Positions 41,635-49,735 of a stretch of DNA of 64,000 nucleotides are shown here, one piece after another. A program made the translations under genes and the position numbers. Position 1 is the first letter of the stretch. Each line of letters begins with the position of its first letter. The DNA is taken from the NCBI RefSeq assembly GCF_020740535.1, contig NZ_CP082362.1, positions 6,073,501 to 6,137,500 on the forward strand. Direction: 5' to 3'. This DNA comes from Streptomyces profundus (GTDB taxonomy: Bacteria; Actinomycetota; Actinomycetes; Streptomycetales; Streptomycetaceae). The notes below the pieces were generated by a model. That model was not told the DNA's origin. It searched no databases and saw nothing but the letters and a program-made list of their open reading frames with translations.

Positions 41635-42621
41635 TCAGCCGGGGCTCAGCGCGGCCCGCCCGGTCAGGGCGGCCACCGCGCTCAGCAACTCCTCGTCGCC
41701 GATCGCGTCAAGGCTGGGCACATCCCGATCACCGAGACGCAGATGCGGCACCCGATAGGGCAGCAGATGGTCGGAGCCCAGACAGGGCGGCAGCAGGCTG
41801 ACGATCGGGGTGTGCACCGCGGCGGCGAGCTGGGCGGGCGCGGTGGCCCCGGCGACCATGGCCCTGGCGCCGGCGATGACGCCCGCCAGCCGGGGCAGCC
41901 CGGTCAGCCCCCCCAGGTCCAGGGCGCGCCCACCGGCCACCCGCCGCGTCAACGCGCGCTCGTCCGGGCCCCCCGTCACCACCACCCGGTGTCCTGCGTC
42001 AGCCAGGGCGGCCACCGCGCCCTCGGCCCGCGCCGGCGTCCAGGCGCGCTCGGCCACCGTCCCTCCCGGGTGGACCACCAGATACTCGCCCGTTCCGGTC
42101 AGCCCGCCGGCCCCCGGATGGGCCCTGATGCCCAGCGCGCCGTCGTCGCCCACCGGCAGCGGGAAGCCGGCGGCGGCGGCCAGGTCCAGGGCGGCCTCCG
42201 CCTCGTGCCGCCGCTCGGCCCGCCGGTTGCGGAGCCGCAGCAGCGGTCCCGGGGCGTGCTCGCAGTCGGCCGCCACCCAGGGCACCCCGGCGAGCTTGAG
42301 CAGCAGCGCCGCGGGCAGCGGGCTCTGCCGGGGCGAGGCGAAGATCAACGCGCGGTCGAAGCGCCGCTCGGCCAGGCGTTCCACCAGCTCGTTCACGGTG
42401 GAACGCTGGACCGCCGGCGGTGAGATGGACACCCGTGGCGCGTCGTAGACCAGTACCTCGTCCACCCCGGGCAGCAGCCGTCCCGCCGCGTGGCCGCGTG
42501 GACCGCACAGCAGCGTGGTGGACATCGAGCCGGCCGCCACCGCCCGTACGGCGGGGCCGGCCAGCAGCACGTCGCCCGCGCCGTCGAGGCGGACGACCAG
42601 GGTGTGCGGTGCCTGGCTCAT
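41635..42621 (-). CDS. Glycosyltransferase family 9 (heptosyltransferase-like)
   Basis: 328-residue GT9/GT-B protein: HTLVVRLDGAGDVLLAGPAVRAVAA at the N-terminus, the mid-protein RFDRALIFASPRQSPLPAALLLKLAGVPW, nucleotide-sugar region YLVVHPGGTVAERAWTPARA and VVVTGGPDERALTRRVAGG, then GARAMVAGATAPAQLAAAVHTPIVSLL. The usual GD(S/T)GPxHLA box is replaced by VAGATAPAQLAAA, so the Asp is missing. Gram-positive members probably decorate a secondary metabolite or cell-surface glycan, not LPS. ATG 42621 matches the family start. Alone on its strand between catalase and sigma genes. Confidence 0.85.
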   Translation of the reverse strand: MSQAPHTLVVRLDGAGDVLLAGPAVRAVAAGSMSTTLLCGPRGHAAGRLLPGVDEVLVYDAPRVSISPPAVQRSTVNELVERLAERRFDRALIFASPRQSPLPAALLLKLAGVPWVAADCEHAPGPLLRLRNRRAERRHEAEAALDLAAAAGFPLPVGDDGALGIRAHPGAGGLTGTGEYLVVHPGGTVAERAWTPARAEGAVAALADAGHRVVVTGGPDERALTRRVAGGRALDLGGLTGLPRLAGVIAGARAMVAGATAPAQLAAAVHTPIVSLLPPCLGSDHLLPYRVPHLRLGDRDVPSLDAIGDEELLSAVAALTGRAALSPG

Positions 42622-42676
42622 GCGCGGGCGAGTCTCCTGATCCGCCCGGGGCAAACCCGCGACGGGACGCGGACGC

Positions 42677-42713
42677 GCCGGCGGCCGGCGCCACGGGGGC
42701 GCCGGCCGCCGGC
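42677..42713 (-). terminator. 16-bp perfect terminator hairpin after sigma gene
   Basis: GCCGGCGGCCGGCGCC (42677-42692), loop ACGGG, GGCGCCGGCCGCCGGC (42698-42713), just past the stop of the sigma gene at 42741. Among the strongest stems in the window. Confidence 0.8.
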
Positions 42714-42740
42714 TGACGGTCTCTGGGTGCCGCTGGCGCG

Positions 42741-43604
42741 CTATCCGCGCACCCGGGCGCTCTCCCGCGCGGCGGCCGTGACGGGCACCTTGGCCGGGGC
42801 CTGCGTCGGCTCGTCGCCCTCGATCGCGGCCCTGACCCGCTCACAGGCCCGGTTCAGCAGCCGGGAGACATGCATCTGCGAGATGCCCAGTTGATCGGCG
42901 ATCCGGCTCTGTGTCATGCCGTGGAAGTACCGCAGATACAGGATGTGCCGCTCCCGTTCGGGCAGCGAGCGCAGCGGATGGCGGACCGCCTCCCGATCCA
43001 CCACCCGGTCGAACCCCGGCTCCAGCGTGCCCAGGGTGTCAAGCAGCGAGTAGTCGCCGTCCGCGCCCGGGAGTTCGGCGTTCAGCGACAGGGTGCTGTA
43101 GCTGTCCAGGGCCTCAAGGCCGGTCCGCACCTCGTCCTCGGTGAGCCCGCTGTGCTCGGCCAGCTGCGCGACGCTCGGCCCCCGGTCGTCCAGCCGGAAG
43201 CTCAGCTGCCGCGCGGAGGCGCGCACCCTGTTCCGCAGCTCCTGGGTCCGCCTGGGCACGTGCAGGCCCCACATGTGGTCGCGGAAGTGCCGCTTGACCT
43301 CGCCCACGATGGTGGGCACGGCATAGCTCTCGAAGGGGCGCCCCCGGCTGGGGTCGTAGCGGTGCACCGCCTTCACCAGGCCGAGCGCCGCCACCTGTTC
43401 CAGATCCTCCAGGGCCTCGCCGCGATCCCTGAACGTGCGGGCCAGCCGGTCCGCCATCGGAATCCAGGCGCAGATGACATCCCGGTACAGCGCCTCGCGT
43501 TCCGGACACGGTGGCAGTTCCGCGATGCGGAGGAACTGCCGGCTGGTATCCGGCGCGTCGTCGTGCGGATGGCGCTTCTTACGGGGGCGTGCTGGGGTAT
43601 TCAT
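42741..43604 (-). CDS. RNA polymerase sigma factor, SigB/SigF/SigG family
   Basis: 287-residue alternative sigma factor. Region 2: DLEQVAALGLVKAVHRYDPSRGRPFESYAVPTIVGEVKRHFRDHMWGLHVPRR; region 3: ELRNRVRASARQLSFRLDDRGPSVAQLAEHSGLTEDEVRTGLEA; region 4: RSLPERERHILYLRYFHGMTQSRIADQLGISQMHVSRLLNRACERVRAAI. This places it with the stress/sporulation sigmas of Streptomyces. ATG 43604 follows GGGAGAG. No anti-sigma (RsbW) or antagonist gene is adjacent, so control is likely in trans. Several promoters of the class it would recognise lie within 6 kb. Confidence 0.92.
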   Translation of the reverse strand: MNTPARPRKKRHPHDDAPDTSRQFLRIAELPPCPEREALYRDVICAWIPMADRLARTFRDRGEALEDLEQVAALGLVKAVHRYDPSRGRPFESYAVPTIVGEVKRHFRDHMWGLHVPRRTQELRNRVRASARQLSFRLDDRGPSVAQLAEHSGLTEDEVRTGLEALDSYSTLSLNAELPGADGDYSLLDTLGTLEPGFDRVVDREAVRHPLRSLPERERHILYLRYFHGMTQSRIADQLGISQMHVSRLLNRACERVRAAIEGDEPTQAPAKVPVTAAARESARVRG

Positions 43605-43755
43605 TCCTGCTCTCCCAGGTGAGGGTGGGCGTGCGATTCCGCGCTGAACTCGCCACGGGAAGAGACCGCTGTCCCTCAGTCTGCACGCGAAAGCCGCCCC
43701 CCACATCTTGAGCGGGACGAGCGCCCCGAAAGCCCTTCGGCGGGGATGGCGAGAG

Positions 43756-43780
43756 GGTTATCCCGGCCGCGTCCGGTTAC
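43756..43780 (+). promoter_or_regulatory. Weak SigB-type promoter of DUF2267 gene
   Basis: GGTT (43756-43759), 15 nt, GGTTAC (43775-43780); one mismatch to the GGGTAY -10 box. 65 nt before ATG. Confidence 0.3.
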
Positions 43781-43845
43781 CCGCCTGCCAAGGGGGCGAA
43801 CAGCAGAGAATCGCCCCCGATGGCCCATTGGAAAGGAACGCCATC

Positions 43846-44229
43846 ATGACCTATGGAACCTTTATGTCCACCGTCAGGGAACGGGGAGAATACGCCGCGG
43901 ACGAGGCCGAGCGCATTGTCGAGGCGGTTATCGGCACCCTCGGTGAACGGCTGCCCGACACCTCAGCCGAACATCTGGCCGACCAGCTGCCCACGCCGCT
44001 CGCCGACATCGTCGACAGGTCCGAGGGGCCGGCGCGGACCTGGGGCGTCGAGGAGTTCATCAGCCGGGTCGCCGAGCACGCCGAGGAGGACGAGGACAGC
44101 GCCGGGGACCACACCCGGATCGTGCTCTCCGTGCTCGCCGACCAGATCACCGGGGGCGAGATGAACAAGCTGATCAGCCAACTGCCGTCCGGCTACGCGG
44201 AGCTGTTCGGCCACGGCGAACTGAGCTGA
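43846..44229 (+). CDS. DUF2267 family protein
   Basis: 127-residue acidic helical protein: [56 protein letters not shown], with a second similar half ending [17 protein letters not shown], the DUF2267 hallmark. Frequently located near stress genes in actinobacteria; function unknown. AAAGGA at 8 nt from ATG. Divergent from the sigma factor gene and followed by ctaD after 130 nt. Confidence 0.88.
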   Translation: MTYGTFMSTVRERGEYAADEAERIVEAVIGTLGERLPDTSAEHLADQLPTPLADIVDRSEGPARTWGVEEFISRVAEHAEEDEDSAGDHTRIVLSVLADQITGGEMNKLISQLPSGYAELFGHGELS

Positions 44230-44359
44230 GCCGAACGAGCCGCGCCGCACGGGCCGGGCGGCACGGGCCGGGTGGCGCCCCGCCCACGGACGGCCCAAAG
44301 CGCCCCGCCATGGCCGGGCCGCAGTACAACGGGTGCCGCGAGCCGGGCGAGAGGACACC

Positions 44360-46054
44360 ATGGCGACGTTGGCACCACCACGGCCCGGGCCGCCCAGGGA
44401 CGGGCCGCGCCGACCCGCCAGGCCCTCCCCGGTTGAGTGGCTGACCACCACCGACCACAAGCGGATCGGGCAGCTCTATCTGGCCACCTCGTTCCTCTTC
44501 TTCCTACTGGCCGGCGTGCTCGCGCTGCTGATGCGCGCCGAACTGGCCAGGCCCGGCCTCCAGTTGCTCAGCGCCGAGCAGTACAACCAGGCGTTCACCC
44601 TGCACGGCACCGTGATGATGCTGCTCTTCGCGACGCCGCTCTTCATCGGCTTCGGCAATGTCGTCGTGCCGCTCCAGATCGGCGCCGCCGATGTGGCCTT
44701 CCCCCGGATGAACGCGCTGGCGTACTGGCTGTTCCTGTTCGGCGGACTGATGGTGGTCGGCTCGCTGCTCACCCCCGAGGGCCCGGCGGCCTTCGGCTGG
44801 TTCGCCTACGCTCCGCTGAACAGCGCCGTCTACTCGCCGGGCGTGGGCCCCGACCTCTGGGTGATGGGCCTGTCGCTCTCCGGCTTCGGCACCATCATGG
44901 GCGCGGTCAACTTCATCACGACGATCATCTGCCTCCGCGCGCCCGGGATGACGATGTTCCGGATGCCGATCTTCACCTGGAACGTGCTGCTGACCAGCGT
45001 GCTGGTGCTGCTGGCCTTCCCGGTCCTGGCCGCGACGCTGTTCGCCCTGGCGTCCGACCGGATCCTCGGCTCCCACGTGTTCGACGCGGCCAACGGGGGA
45101 GCGCTGCTGTGGCAGCACCTCTTCTGGTTCTTCGGCCACCCGGAGGTCTACATCATCGCGTTGCCGTTCTTCGGCATCGTCTCGGAGATCATCCCGGTCT
45201 TCAGCCGTAAACCGATCTTCGGCTATCTGGGGCTGGTCGCGGCGACGGTGACGATCACCGGGCTCTCGGCTGTGGTGTGGGCCCACCACATGTTCGCGAC
45301 CGGCGCCGTGCTGCTGCCTTTCTTCTCGCTGCTGTCCTTTCTCATCGCGGTACCGACCGGCGTCAAGTTCTTCAACTGGATCGGCACCATGATGAAGGGC
45401 TCGCTCTCCTTCGAGACGCCCATGCTCTGGTGCGTGGGATTTCTGGTGACGTTCCTCTTCGGCGGGTTGACCGGTGTGCTCCTGGCGTCGCCACCGCTCG
45501 ACTTCCAGGTGACGGACAGCTACTTCGTGGTGGGCCACTTCCATTACGTGGTCTTTGGCACCGTGGTCTTCGCGATGTTCGCCGGATTCCACTTCTGGTG
45601 GCCGAAGATGACCGGGCGTCTGCTCGACGAACGGCTCGGGAGAATTCACTTCTGGACGCTCTTCGTCGGTTTTCACACGACCTTCCTGGTCCAGCACTGG
45701 CTCGGCGCCGAGGGCATGCCGCGCCGTTACGCCGACTATCTCGCCGCTGACGGCTTCACGGGGCTCAACATGATCTCCAGCATCGGGGCCTTTCTGCTGG
45801 GCCTCTCCACGCTGCCGTTCCTCTACAACGTGTGGCACACCACGCGCACCGCTCCCGTGGTCGGGTGCGACGACCCCTGGGGGTACGGGCGCTCCCTGGA
45901 GTGGGCCACCTCCTGCCCGCCGCCGCGCCACAACTTCACCACGCTGCCCCGCGTCCGCTCGGAGTCACCGGCCTTCGACCTGCACCACCCCGAGGTGGCC
46001 AGGGACGACCAGCGGCGGCACACGCGCCGGGACGCTCTCGACACCGCCGGCTGA
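44360..46054 (+). CDS. ctaD: Cytochrome c oxidase subunit I (additional copy)
   Basis: 564-residue haem-copper oxidase subunit I of the aa3 type with 12 membrane helices. Low-spin haem His in [13 protein letters not shown]; CuB/K-channel motif [21 protein letters not shown] (His-Pro-Glu-Val-Tyr); WAHHMFATG (paired CuB histidines); and haem a3/a histidines in [17 protein letters not shown]-terminal extension is Pro/Arg-rich. The other oxidase genes (ctaC, ctaE, ctaF, qcr) are not nearby, so this is an orphan paralogue that would have to assemble with subunits from the main operon. Near the sigma factor and catalase genes, suggesting use under stress or in development. Confidence 0.92.
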   Translation: MATLAPPRPGPPRDGPRRPARPSPVEWLTTTDHKRIGQLYLATSFLFFLLAGVLALLMRAELARPGLQLLSAEQYNQAFTLHGTVMMLLFATPLFIGFGNVVVPLQIGAADVAFPRMNALAYWLFLFGGLMVVGSLLTPEGPAAFGWFAYAPLNSAVYSPGVGPDLWVMGLSLSGFGTIMGAVNFITTIICLRAPGMTMFRMPIFTWNVLLTSVLVLLAFPVLAATLFALASDRILGSHVFDAANGGALLWQHLFWFFGHPEVYIIALPFFGIVSEIIPVFSRKPIFGYLGLVAATVTITGLSAVVWAHHMFATGAVLLPFFSLLSFLIAVPTGVKFFNWIGTMMKGSLSFETPMLWCVGFLVTFLFGGLTGVLLASPPLDFQVTDSYFVVGHFHYVVFGTVVFAMFAGFHFWWPKMTGRLLDERLGRIHFWTLFVGFHTTFLVQHWLGAEGMPRRYADYLAADGFTGLNMISSIGAFLLGLSTLPFLYNVWHTTRTAPVVGCDDPWGYGRSLEWATSCPPPRHNFTTLPRVRSESPAFDLHHPEVARDDQRRHTRRDALDTAG

Positions 46055-46079
46055 GCCGGGGGCAGGGCCCGGGGCCCGC

Positions 46080-46913
46080 TCAGGGGTGACGCCAGTGGTC
46101 GGTCTCCAGCGCCGACGAGCCGGTGGGGCCCATCGTCAGCATCCCGCCGTCAACGGGCCAGGACGCCCCCGTGACATAGCTGGCCCGCTCGCTCGCCAGA
46201 AACGCGATCACCTCGCCGACCTCGCTCGGGTCGCCCGGGCGCCGCAGCGGGATGCCGGGACGCTCCAGGGTGTGCACGTCGACATCCACATAGCCGTTCA
46301 TCGGCGTCGCGATCTCGCCGGGCGCCACCGCGTTGACCCGGATGCCGTGCTGGGCCAGCTCCAGGGCCATCACCTGGGTGAGCAGCCCGAGCCCGCCCTT
46401 GGCCGCGCAGTAGGGCGCGGTGCGCACCCGGGGCTGGTGCTCGTGCACGCTGGTCACATTGACGATGCTGCCGCCGCCGCCCTGGCGGATCATCCAGCGT
46501 GCCGCGCGCTGTGCGAGCAGCATCGGGCCGATCATGTTGACGTTCAGCACCCGGTACATCTCCGGGAGTTCCACGTCCAGAAAGTCGACGTTGCTCCCTG
46601 TGCCGGCGTTGTTGACCAGGATGTCGAGGCGGCCGAACCGTTCCGCCAACACGTCCACCACATCGGCGGCCTCGGGCAGCCGGGCGAGATCCACCTCCGC
46701 CGTCTCCGCGCGGCGCCCGGCAGCGGTGACCGCGCGGGCCGTGGTCTCGGCGGCCTCCGCGTCGCCGAACCAGGCGATGCCCACATCCACGCCCTGCCGC
46801 GCGAGAGCGATCGCCGTGGCGCGGCCGATCCCCGAGTTGGCACCCGTGACGACGGCCACCGGCGCGGCCGTCGCTTCCCCCGAGGTCGTTTCCGGGGAGT
46901 TCCGTTCCGTCAT
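46080..46913 (-). CDS. Short-chain dehydrogenase/reductase
   Basis: 277-residue classical SDR. Cofactor motif VAVVTGANSGIGRATAIALA, LVNNAGTGSNVDFLD, catalytic Ser in VNVTSVHEHQ, YxxxK in APYCAAKGGLGLLTQ, and the family C-terminal ITGASWPVDGG-type end (YVTGASWPVDGGMLTMG). Closest in shape to glucose 1-dehydrogenase-like SDRs; substrate unknown. Convergent with ctaD, whose stop lies 25 nt away. Confidence 0.9.
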   Translation of the reverse strand: MTERNSPETTSGEATAAPVAVVTGANSGIGRATAIALARQGVDVGIAWFGDAEAAETTARAVTAAGRRAETAEVDLARLPEAADVVDVLAERFGRLDILVNNAGTGSNVDFLDVELPEMYRVLNVNMIGPMLLAQRAARWMIRQGGGGSIVNVTSVHEHQPRVRTAPYCAAKGGLGLLTQVMALELAQHGIRVNAVAPGEIATPMNGYVDVDVHTLERPGIPLRRPGDPSEVGEVIAFLASERASYVTGASWPVDGGMLTMGPTGSSALETDHWRHP

Positions 46914-47061
46914 GAGTCACACTCCGTGCTCGTTCGCTCGCTCTTGCGTCCGCGTGGCGCGGCGCGCATCGAGCCCTACCCTCGCGCAGCCGCCGTCAGC
47001 ACGGCGCGCGGGGTCAACGAACGGCGCGCGTCCGGTGTCCCGCGCCCCCCGGGGACCGCTG

Positions 47062-47086
47062 GTTTACACCACCCCTGGACGGATAC
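47062..47086 (+). promoter_or_regulatory. SigB-type promoter directly upstream of small acidic protein
   Basis: GTTT (47062-47065), exactly 15 nt, GGATAC (47081-47086). The ATG at 47096 is 9 nt beyond the -10 box, so the transcript would be leaderless or nearly so. Confidence 0.55.
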
Positions 47087-47095
47087 TCGCGCTCC

Positions 47096-47257
47096 ATGAG
47101 CGATCAGCTGCCCTCGCAGGCCGAGGGGGAGCGGGACGAGGAACTGCCCCCGGACGTCGAGTCCGACGACGAGCGGGCGCGCAGCGGCCACGACCACCCC
47201 CGGCAGACCCCCTCGCAGGCCGAGGGCGAGCGGATGGACGACCGCGACGACGAGTGA
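47096..47257 (+). CDS. Small acidic protein with duplicated PSQAEGER (53 aa)
   Basis: Reads MSDQLPSQAEGERDEELPP, then DVESDDERARSGHDHPRQT, PSQAEGERMDDRDDE. The block PSQAEGER occurs twice (residues 6-13 and 39-46). No Cys, few hydrophobic residues, so likely disordered. No Shine-Dalgarno, but a SigB-type promoter places the mRNA start at about the ATG. Ends 7 nt before the convergent CorC-like gene's stop. The promoter, uninterrupted frame and internal repeat support a real gene despite its size. Function unknown; stress-related by its promoter. Confidence 0.6.
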   Translation: MSDQLPSQAEGERDEELPPDVESDDERARSGHDHPRQTPSQAEGERMDDRDDE

Positions 47258-47264
47258 CGGGGGC

Positions 47265-48290
47265 CTAATCGCCCTCGGAGGTCGCCGGGCCCACCAGCTC
47301 GGCCAGCACGTCCTCCATCGTCACGAAGCCCAGCAGGGTGCCGCGCTCGTTGACCACCGAGGCCAGATGGGTCTCCGCGGCGCGCATCGCGGTCAACACG
47401 TCGTCCAGCCTGGTGTCGAGACGGACCTGGACCACCGGATGCAGCAGCCGGCGGGGGAACGGGCGGTCGCGGGCGGTCGTGGCCAGCGCGTCCTTCACAT
47501 GGAGGAAGCCCAGCACGGTCCGCCCGGGCCCGGTCACCGGCAGCCGGGAGAAGCCCGAGGTCGCCGAAGCGTGCTCCAGTTGACGTGGGGTGACCAGATG
47601 CCCCACCGTGACCATCCGGCTGGCCGGCACCATGATCTCGGTCACCGTGCGGCTGCCCAACTCCAAGGCGTCCCGCAGGCGTTCGCTCTCCTCGGCGGCC
47701 AGCAGCCCCGCCGCGTTGGAGTCGGCCACCATCTCCGCCAGCTCCATCTCGGTGAAGACCGCCGCCACCTCGTCCCTCGGCTCGACGCGCAGCAGCCGCA
47801 GCAGCACGTTGGCGAACGCGTTGATGCCGAAGATCACCGGGCGCAGCGCCTGGGTCAGCGCCACCAGCGAGGGGCCCAGCAGCAGCGCCGTCCGCTCCGG
47901 CGCGGCCAGCGCGATGTTCTTCGGCACCATCTCGCCGAAGAGCATGTGCACATAGGTCGCCACCGAGAGCGCCAGCGCGAAGGAGATCGGGTGCACCAGC
48001 GAGGCGGGCACCCCGGCCGCGTCGAACGCCGGTTCCAGCAGATGCGCCATCGCCGGCTCGGCCACCGCGCCCAGCACCAGCGAGGTCACCGTGATGCCCA
48101 GCTGGGCCGTGGCCATCATCGCCGACAGATGCCGCAGCGCCCACAGCACCGTGGCCGCGCCCCGCTCGCCCCGTTCGGCGCGTGGCTCGATCTGGTCCCT
48201 GCGGACCGAGATCAGCGCGAACTCGGCGCCGACGAAGAACGCGTTGGCCAGGATGGACAGCGCGCCGAGCGTCAGTTGGACCGCGATCAT
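47265..48290 (-). CDS. CNNM/HlyC-CorC family membrane protein (DUF21-CBS)
   Basis: 341 residues: DUF21 membrane domain (residues ~1-190, three to four helices, FVGAEFALISVRRDQIE, MFGEMVPKNIALAAPER) and a CBS-pair domain (EIMVPASRMVTV, LGFLHVKDALAT, MRAAETHLASVVNERGTLLGFVTMEDVLAELVG). Lacks the C-terminal CorC_HlyC domain of its neighbour. Family members are linked to magnesium/cobalt efflux. Start overlaps the upstream paralogue's stop by 4 nt (ATGA); probably a heteromeric pair. Confidence 0.9.
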   Translation of the reverse strand: MIAVQLTLGALSILANAFFVGAEFALISVRRDQIEPRAERGERGAATVLWALRHLSAMMATAQLGITVTSLVLGAVAEPAMAHLLEPAFDAAGVPASLVHPISFALALSVATYVHMLFGEMVPKNIALAAPERTALLLGPSLVALTQALRPVIFGINAFANVLLRLLRVEPRDEVAAVFTEMELAEMVADSNAAGLLAAEESERLRDALELGSRTVTEIMVPASRMVTVGHLVTPRQLEHASATSGFSRLPVTGPGRTVLGFLHVKDALATTARDRPFPRRLLHPVVQVRLDTRLDDVLTAMRAAETHLASVVNERGTLLGFVTMEDVLAELVGPATSEGD

Positions 48291-49612
48291 CGCGCCCCCT
48301 CCCGGCCCTGGGCGTCCGCTTCGGGTGGGGGCGCGGTGATCCCCACCCGCTCCGCGCGGTGCCGGGCCGTCCGCAGCACGGTCAGCCGCCAGCCGGCGAC
48401 CTCCACCGTGTCGCCCGTCGCCGGGATGCGGGCCAGCTCCGTCGCCAGCAGCCCGGCGACCGTCTCATAGGGCCCCTCCGGCACCTGGAGCCCGATCGCG
48501 GCCAGCTGGTCGACCCGGGCGCTGCCGCCCGCCTCCCAGTGCCCAGGCCCTATCGGCGCCAGATCGGGGGTCTGCTGCGGATCGTGCTCGTCCCGCACCT
48601 CGCCGACGACCTCCTCGACGATGTCCTCCAGGGTGACCACGCCAGCGGTGCCGCCGTACTCGTCGACGACCACGCCCAGCGAACGGGTGCCTCGCAGCCG
48701 CTCCAGCAGCCGGTCGACGGGGAGGCTGTCCGGCACCAGCACCGGCTCGGTCAGCAGGTCGAGCACGGAGGTCTCGGCCCTCGCCGGCCCTTCGAGCGCC
48801 AGCACGTCCTTGATGTGCACCATCCCCACCACCTCGTCCAGGGTCCGCTCGTAGACGGGGAACCGGGACAGGCCCGTCTCCCTGGTCAGCTCAGCCGCGT
48901 CCGAGCCGGTCGCCGTCGCCGGCAGGGCCCGCACATCGACCCGGGGCGTCATCACGTTCTGCGTGGTCAGCTCCGCCAGGTGCAGGGTCCGCACGAACAG
49001 CTCGGCCGAGTCGCGCGGCAGCACCCCCTCGGCCGCCGAGTGCCGCGCCAGCGCCACCAGCTCCTGCGGGGACCGAGCCGACGCCAGCTCCTCCGTCGGC
49101 TCGATGCCGAAGCCGCGCACCAGCCGGTTCGCCATCCCGTTGAGATGCCGGATGAACGGGCCGAACACGTTGGTGAACAGCCGGTGCGGGGTGGCGATCG
49201 CGCGGGCCACCGGCACCGGGCGGGAGATCGCCCAGTTCTTCGGCACCAGCTCGCCCACCACCATCAGCACCACCGTGGAGAGACCCACGCCCAGCACCAG
49301 GGCCAGCGTCGACGAGGCCCCGGACGGCAGGCCCGTCGCGTCCAGCGGGCCGCGCAGCAGCGCCGAGACCGACGGCTCGGCGAGCATGCCGATCACCACC
49401 GAGGTCACCGTGATGCCGAGCTGCGCCCCGGACAGCTGGAACGTCAGCTCGCGCACGGCGCGCACCGCGCTGGCCGCGCCCGGCTGGCCCTCGCGGGCCG
49501 CCCGCTCCAGCTGGCCGCGTTCCACCGTGGTCAACGAGAACTCGGCCGCCACGAACACCGCGCAGGTCAGCGTCAGACCCAGCGCCACAAACAACAGCAG
49601 GACTTCCGTCAC
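48287..49612 (-). CDS. CNNM/HlyC-CorC family membrane protein (DUF21-CBS-CorC)
   Basis: 441 residues: DUF21 domain (AEFSLTTVERGQLERAAREG, GELVPKNWAISRPVPVAR), CBS pair (NVMTPRVDVRALP, SRFPVYERTLDEVVGMVHIKDVLAL, LERLRGTRSLGVVVDEYGGTAGVVTLEDIVEEVVGEVRDEHD), and C-terminal CorC_HlyC transporter-associated domain (VDQLAAIGLQVPEGPYETVAGLLATELARIPATGDTVEVAGWRLTVL). GTG 49612 is preceded by GAGG at 8 nt. Translationally coupled to the shorter paralogue. Divergent from the GH31 gene. Confidence 0.9.
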   Translation of the reverse strand: MTEVLLLFVALGLTLTCAVFVAAEFSLTTVERGQLERAAREGQPGAASAVRAVRELTFQLSGAQLGITVTSVVIGMLAEPSVSALLRGPLDATGLPSGASSTLALVLGVGLSTVVLMVVGELVPKNWAISRPVPVARAIATPHRLFTNVFGPFIRHLNGMANRLVRGFGIEPTEELASARSPQELVALARHSAAEGVLPRDSAELFVRTLHLAELTTQNVMTPRVDVRALPATATGSDAAELTRETGLSRFPVYERTLDEVVGMVHIKDVLALEGPARAETSVLDLLTEPVLVPDSLPVDRLLERLRGTRSLGVVVDEYGGTAGVVTLEDIVEEVVGEVRDEHDPQQTPDLAPIGPGHWEAGGSARVDQLAAIGLQVPEGPYETVAGLLATELARIPATGDTVEVAGWRLTVLRTARHRAERVGITAPPPEADAQGREGAR

Positions 49613-49659
49613 GCGCCCATCCTCCCCTCGTCCCCCGCCGGTTCGTCGGATGTACCGCG

Positions 49660-49684
49660 TTTGCCCCGGTAGCGCCCGGGTACT
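49660..49684 (+). promoter_or_regulatory. Consensus SigB-type promoter of the GH31 gene
   Basis: GTTT (49660-49663), exactly 15 nt, GGGTAC (49679-49684): a full match to GNNT-N14-16-GGGTAY. ATG of the GH31 gene is 51 nt downstream with AAAGGGAG as ribosome-binding site. Confidence 0.65.
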
Positions 49685-49735
49685 CGGCGCGGCGCCACAA
49701 CGCACGGCCGGCGGGGACGAAAGGGAGCTGCCGCG

